Origin: an uncultured Elusimicrobium sp.
GTDB taxonomy: Bacteria; Elusimicrobiota; Elusimicrobia; Elusimicrobiales; Elusimicrobiaceae
DNA length: 17,529 bases
NCBI GenBank assembly: GCA_902767385.1
Contig: CACXHA010000034.1
Span: forward strand, 1 to 17,529
Reading direction: 5' to 3'
A program made the translations under genes and the position numbers. Positions 15,233 to 17,529 of this stretch are shown piece by piece (the first letter of the stretch is position 1; every line of letters starts with the position of its first letter). Below the pieces are notes generated by a model, which worked only from the letters and a program-made list of their open reading frames with translations, had not been told where the DNA came from and ran no database searches.

Positions 15233-16515
15233 ACGCGTTTTTCGGCCTGGTCAATGGCTTTAATATGAAAGGCCAGAGGAACAATCGCAAAAGTAATTAA
15301 GCTAATGGCAAATGCTACCCAAAAGAAAAGTTCGTATCCCAGGACTGCTTGCATTTTGCCCGATAACATGGAAGGAACCATCATCCCCAGCGCCATAATA
15401 CCGGTGGAAATAGCATAGTGCGATGTTTTATAAGTGCCTTGCGACACGTACATAATAAATACAGTTAAGGCCATCATGGCAAGTCCATAGCCGAAATTTT
15501 CTAATGTGAGTAACGCAGCGACCATCATAAGGCCGGGTTTCACAGAGGCCAAATAAATGTAAAAGGTGTTAGGCAGAACAAGCGCAACGGCAAAAGGCCA
15601 AATACATTTTTTAAACCCAAATTTTCCAAGCAACCACCCACCTAATAAGTTGCCCGCGATAATGGCACCCAGACCGAGTGTTCCTTTAATAAGGCCGTAG
15701 TCTTGTAAAGAAATACCAAGTGCTCCTTCGGCGGTAGGTTTTAGTAAGAAAAGAGGAACAATTTTTTCCAAAAGAGCTTCTCCGAAACGATAGAGTAAAA
15801 TGAATAGCAAAATGTAGAGAATATTGGGTTGAGTAAAATATTCCCCGAACGATTCCTTCCATGCGCGTGTTTGCGGTACGGCAGCCGGTTTGTCATCAGC
15901 CGGTTTTGGTAAAATGGCTTGGTGATACGCCGCACAGCCGGCAAAAAATAATCCAAGCGCTCCCAAAAAAAGGACCCAGTTGTAAGGGGAAGCCACCACA
16001 TTTTTACCTAAATATCCGGTAGCGGAAACTAAAACACCGCTGCCTAAAATCATGGCGATACGGTAGAAAATCGTGCGGATACCTACAAAGTATCCTTGCT
16101 GTTTGGGCGTAAGTGCCAACAGATAATATCCGTCGGTAGCAATATCTAACGTGGCCGATACAAAGGCCCCTATAAAAAACCCTATCAGCGAGAGCACAAA
16201 AAAACTGTCTGCATTATTAGGCGCATGTGTAACGGCATAAAAACAAACAAGCCCGGCTAAAGCTAAAAGTACGGCGCTCATGGCGGTTTGCGCACCTAAA
16301 AGCCAGCGGCGCTTGGTAGAGCGGGCGTCCACCAGCGGACTCCAAAACATTTTGAGGACCCAGGGCAAATATAACCAGCCGGTCCATAATGTAATTTGTT
16401 CGTTGGGATATCCCAAAGCGCCGTATAAAATGACCGATACGGTGTTGATGATAATATACGGGAACCCTTCAGCCAAATAGAGCGTGGGGATATATAACCA
16501 GGGATTTCGGTTCAT
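15229..16515 (-). CDS. ampG: AmpG-type muropeptide permease (MFS)
   Basis: Inner-membrane major-facilitator transporter predicted to import GlcNAc-anhydroMurNAc muropeptides released by lytic transglycosylases. The 428 residues contain about 12 hydrophobic helices. RNPWLYIPTLYLAEGFPY at the N-terminus, LYLPWVLKMFWSPLVD (48-63), ATLDIATDGYYLLAL (121-135) and GIRTIFYRIAMI are characteristic of the AmpG/acetyl-CoA-transporter branch. Residues about 205-235 form the central cytoplasmic loop. Substrate assignment rests heavily on context: it is fused by ATGA overlaps into a unit with murQ, anmK and nagZ. GGAGG lies 12 nt before the ATG, rather far. Another sugar or peptide substrate is possible but less likely. 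Confidence 0.87.
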   Translation of the reverse strand: MNRNPWLYIPTLYLAEGFPYIIINTVSVILYGALGYPNEQITLWTGWLYLPWVLKMFWSPLVDARSTKRRWLLGAQTAMSAVLLALAGLVCFYAVTHAPNNADSFFVLSLIGFFIGAFVSATLDIATDGYYLLALTPKQQGYFVGIRTIFYRIAMILGSGVLVSATGYLGKNVVASPYNWVLFLGALGLFFAGCAAYHQAILPKPADDKPAAVPQTRAWKESFGEYFTQPNILYILLFILLYRFGEALLEKIVPLFLLKPTAEGALGISLQDYGLIKGTLGLGAIIAGNLLGGWLLGKFGFKKCIWPFAVALVLPNTFYIYLASVKPGLMMVAALLTLENFGYGLAMMALTVFIMYVSQGTYKTSHYAISTGIMALGMMVPSMLSGKMQAVLGYELFFWVAFAISLITFAIVPLAFHIKAIDQAEKRV

Positions 16516-17528
16516 TTAAACGAGTATCCTCCACCCAAAAAACGTGCAACGGGTTGAGTGGTTTCGTGCTGTTCTAAAATCATTTTGATAATGGCCGTAA
16601 GCGGAACGGCAAGCAGCGCACCCATGACGCCCCATACAAGGGCCCAAAAGATTAAACTGGCCACCACTACAATGGGGTCTAAATTCATCCCTTTTCCCAG
16701 CCAACGCGTTTCTAAAATGTTTCCCACCACAAAGTGTACTGCGGTGAGTAAGAATAATACTAAAAGCATTTGCCAGTCAAACCCGTATTGTAAAAATAAG
16801 ACGGGAAGCGGGGCTACCGTAGCGATGAACGGGCCAATGTTGGGAATAAAATTTAAGATAAACGTAAGCACAGCTAGCATCATGGCCAGTTCTGTTTTTA
16901 CGCTAGTAAGCACAAGCCAAGTACAGGTGGCCGCTAAAAGAGACACGCCAATTTTTACAAGCAGATAAAACGAAATTTGTTTTTGTAGCTTGCCCACAAA
17001 AGAGGGTTTCCCCTCTACAGAAGAAGCTTTCCCCATAAAAATAAAGATTACAAATAGGGTAATTAATAACATGTTGGTAAAAAAAGACATGATTAAACTA
17101 CCTACGCTTTTAACCATATTAAAGACAGGGATTTTAGTGAAAGAGTCTGTAATAAAATCAGCATTGATGTGAATATGATGTTTGGCTGCCTTGGCAACCA
17201 TCCAATCCAAGCTGTCGTTTAAGCGGTCTGCATAAATATCTGCCCCAGAGATGAAACTTTCAATAGAGTTAGAAATAAAAGAAACGGAAGCAATAATTAC
17301 CATCATAACTACTAGAAAATTTAGCACAATTCCTAAATTATACGGAATTTTCCAATGGCGGCTGAACCAGTTAGCGGAAGAGTTGGCTAGCATAAAAATA
17401 AATAAAGCAATTATAAACGGCATAAGAACCGTTTTGGTGTAAACAAGTACCCAGGTAGCGGCACTTGCGGCTAAAATCATTAAACAAACGGTATTAATAG
17501 GTGCGAATTTGGAAGTGGTTTCGTTCAT
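16512..17528 (-). CDS. AI-2E family (PerM-like) membrane protein
   Basis: A 338-residue polytopic inner-membrane protein of the AI-2E/PerM family (PF01594-type), with about 7-8 hydrophobic segments. The signature regions are LTFILNFIPNIGPFIATVAPLPVLF (221-245) and VGNILETRWLGKGMNLDPIVVVASLIFWALVWGVMGALLAVPLTA (268-312). The soluble part between helices three and four (about 90-140) is also typical. Members have been linked to autoinducer-2 export or Na+/H+ exchange, but most are uncharacterised. ATG 17526-17528 is one base from the window edge, so its ribosome site, promoter and any longer N-terminus cannot be seen. It overlaps the permease start (ATGA), making it the first visible gene of the recycling operon; its role there is unknown. 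Confidence 0.85.
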   Translation of the reverse strand: MNETTSKFAPINTVCLMILAASAATWVLVYTKTVLMPFIIALFIFMLANSSANWFSRHWKIPYNLGIVLNFLVVMMVIIASVSFISNSIESFISGADIYADRLNDSLDWMVAKAAKHHIHINADFITDSFTKIPVFNMVKSVGSLIMSFFTNMLLITLFVIFIFMGKASSVEGKPSFVGKLQKQISFYLLVKIGVSLLAATCTWLVLTSVKTELAMMLAVLTFILNFIPNIGPFIATVAPLPVLFLQYGFDWQMLLVLFLLTAVHFVVGNILETRWLGKGMNLDPIVVVASLIFWALVWGVMGALLAVPLTAIIKMILEQHETTQPVARFLGGGYSFK

Positions 17529-17529
17529 A

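Noticed and set aside
1..17529. CRISPR arrays, tRNA/rRNA genes, insertion sequences, attachment sites, replication origin
   Set aside because: Gaps between genes are all under 100 bp, and I saw no spaced direct repeats, cloverleaf arms, terminal inverted repeats or DnaA-box clusters.

Overview
The window is ordinary bacterial chromosome: 15 complete genes, one partial gene at the left edge, and almost no non-coding sequence. Genes are packed with ATGA start/stop overlaps. I see no mobile elements, tRNA or rRNA genes, CRISPR arrays or prophage. A signal-peptide protein that looks like an outer-membrane beta-barrel, plus a full route for recycling 1,6-anhydro-muropeptides, point to a diderm (Gram-negative-type) organism. 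The combination of genes, including a bacterial deoxyhypusine-synthase homologue, would fit a gut-type Elusimicrobiota lineage. That assignment is inference and only moderately certain.

Region 1 (1-1496, + strand): the 3' end of an unrecognised gene, then a near-consensus sigma-70 promoter, then infC-rpmI-rplT (IF-3, L35, L20), closed by a strong intrinsic terminator. The promoter sits just in front of a terminator-like hairpin that probably ends read-through from the upstream gene. The infC-rpmI gap holds a GC-rich fold of the kind that could serve L20 autoregulation.

Region 2 (1520-2767, - strand): glyA stands alone, diverging from region 3 across a 94-bp AT-rich gap with overlapping -10-like elements.

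Region 3 (2862-11839, + strand): nine consecutive genes with short gaps or overlaps: a deoxyhypusine-synthase-like enzyme, a putative outer-membrane beta-barrel, a DoxX-like membrane protein, dnaX, recR, comEC, a GuaD-type guanine deaminase, rsmE and mtaB. DNA replication, repair and uptake (dnaX, recR, comEC) and RNA modification (rsmE, mtaB) form recognisable sub-blocks.

Region 4 (11855-17528, - strand): five genes, transcribed right to left, that all overlap: an AI-2E/PerM-family membrane protein, an AmpG-type permease, murQ, anmK and nagZ. The last four form a near-complete pathway that imports GlcNAc-anhydroMurNAc muropeptides and turns the sugars into GlcNAc-6-phosphate and GlcNAc. Regions 3 and 4 converge tail to tail with only 15 bp between stop codons and no visible terminator.

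The least conventional item is the deoxyhypusine-synthase-like protein. It keeps the catalytic-lysine motif, but a His of the eukaryotic/archaeal active-site motif is replaced, and its likely substrate in a bacterium is unknown. I did not find a clearly new multi-gene system here.
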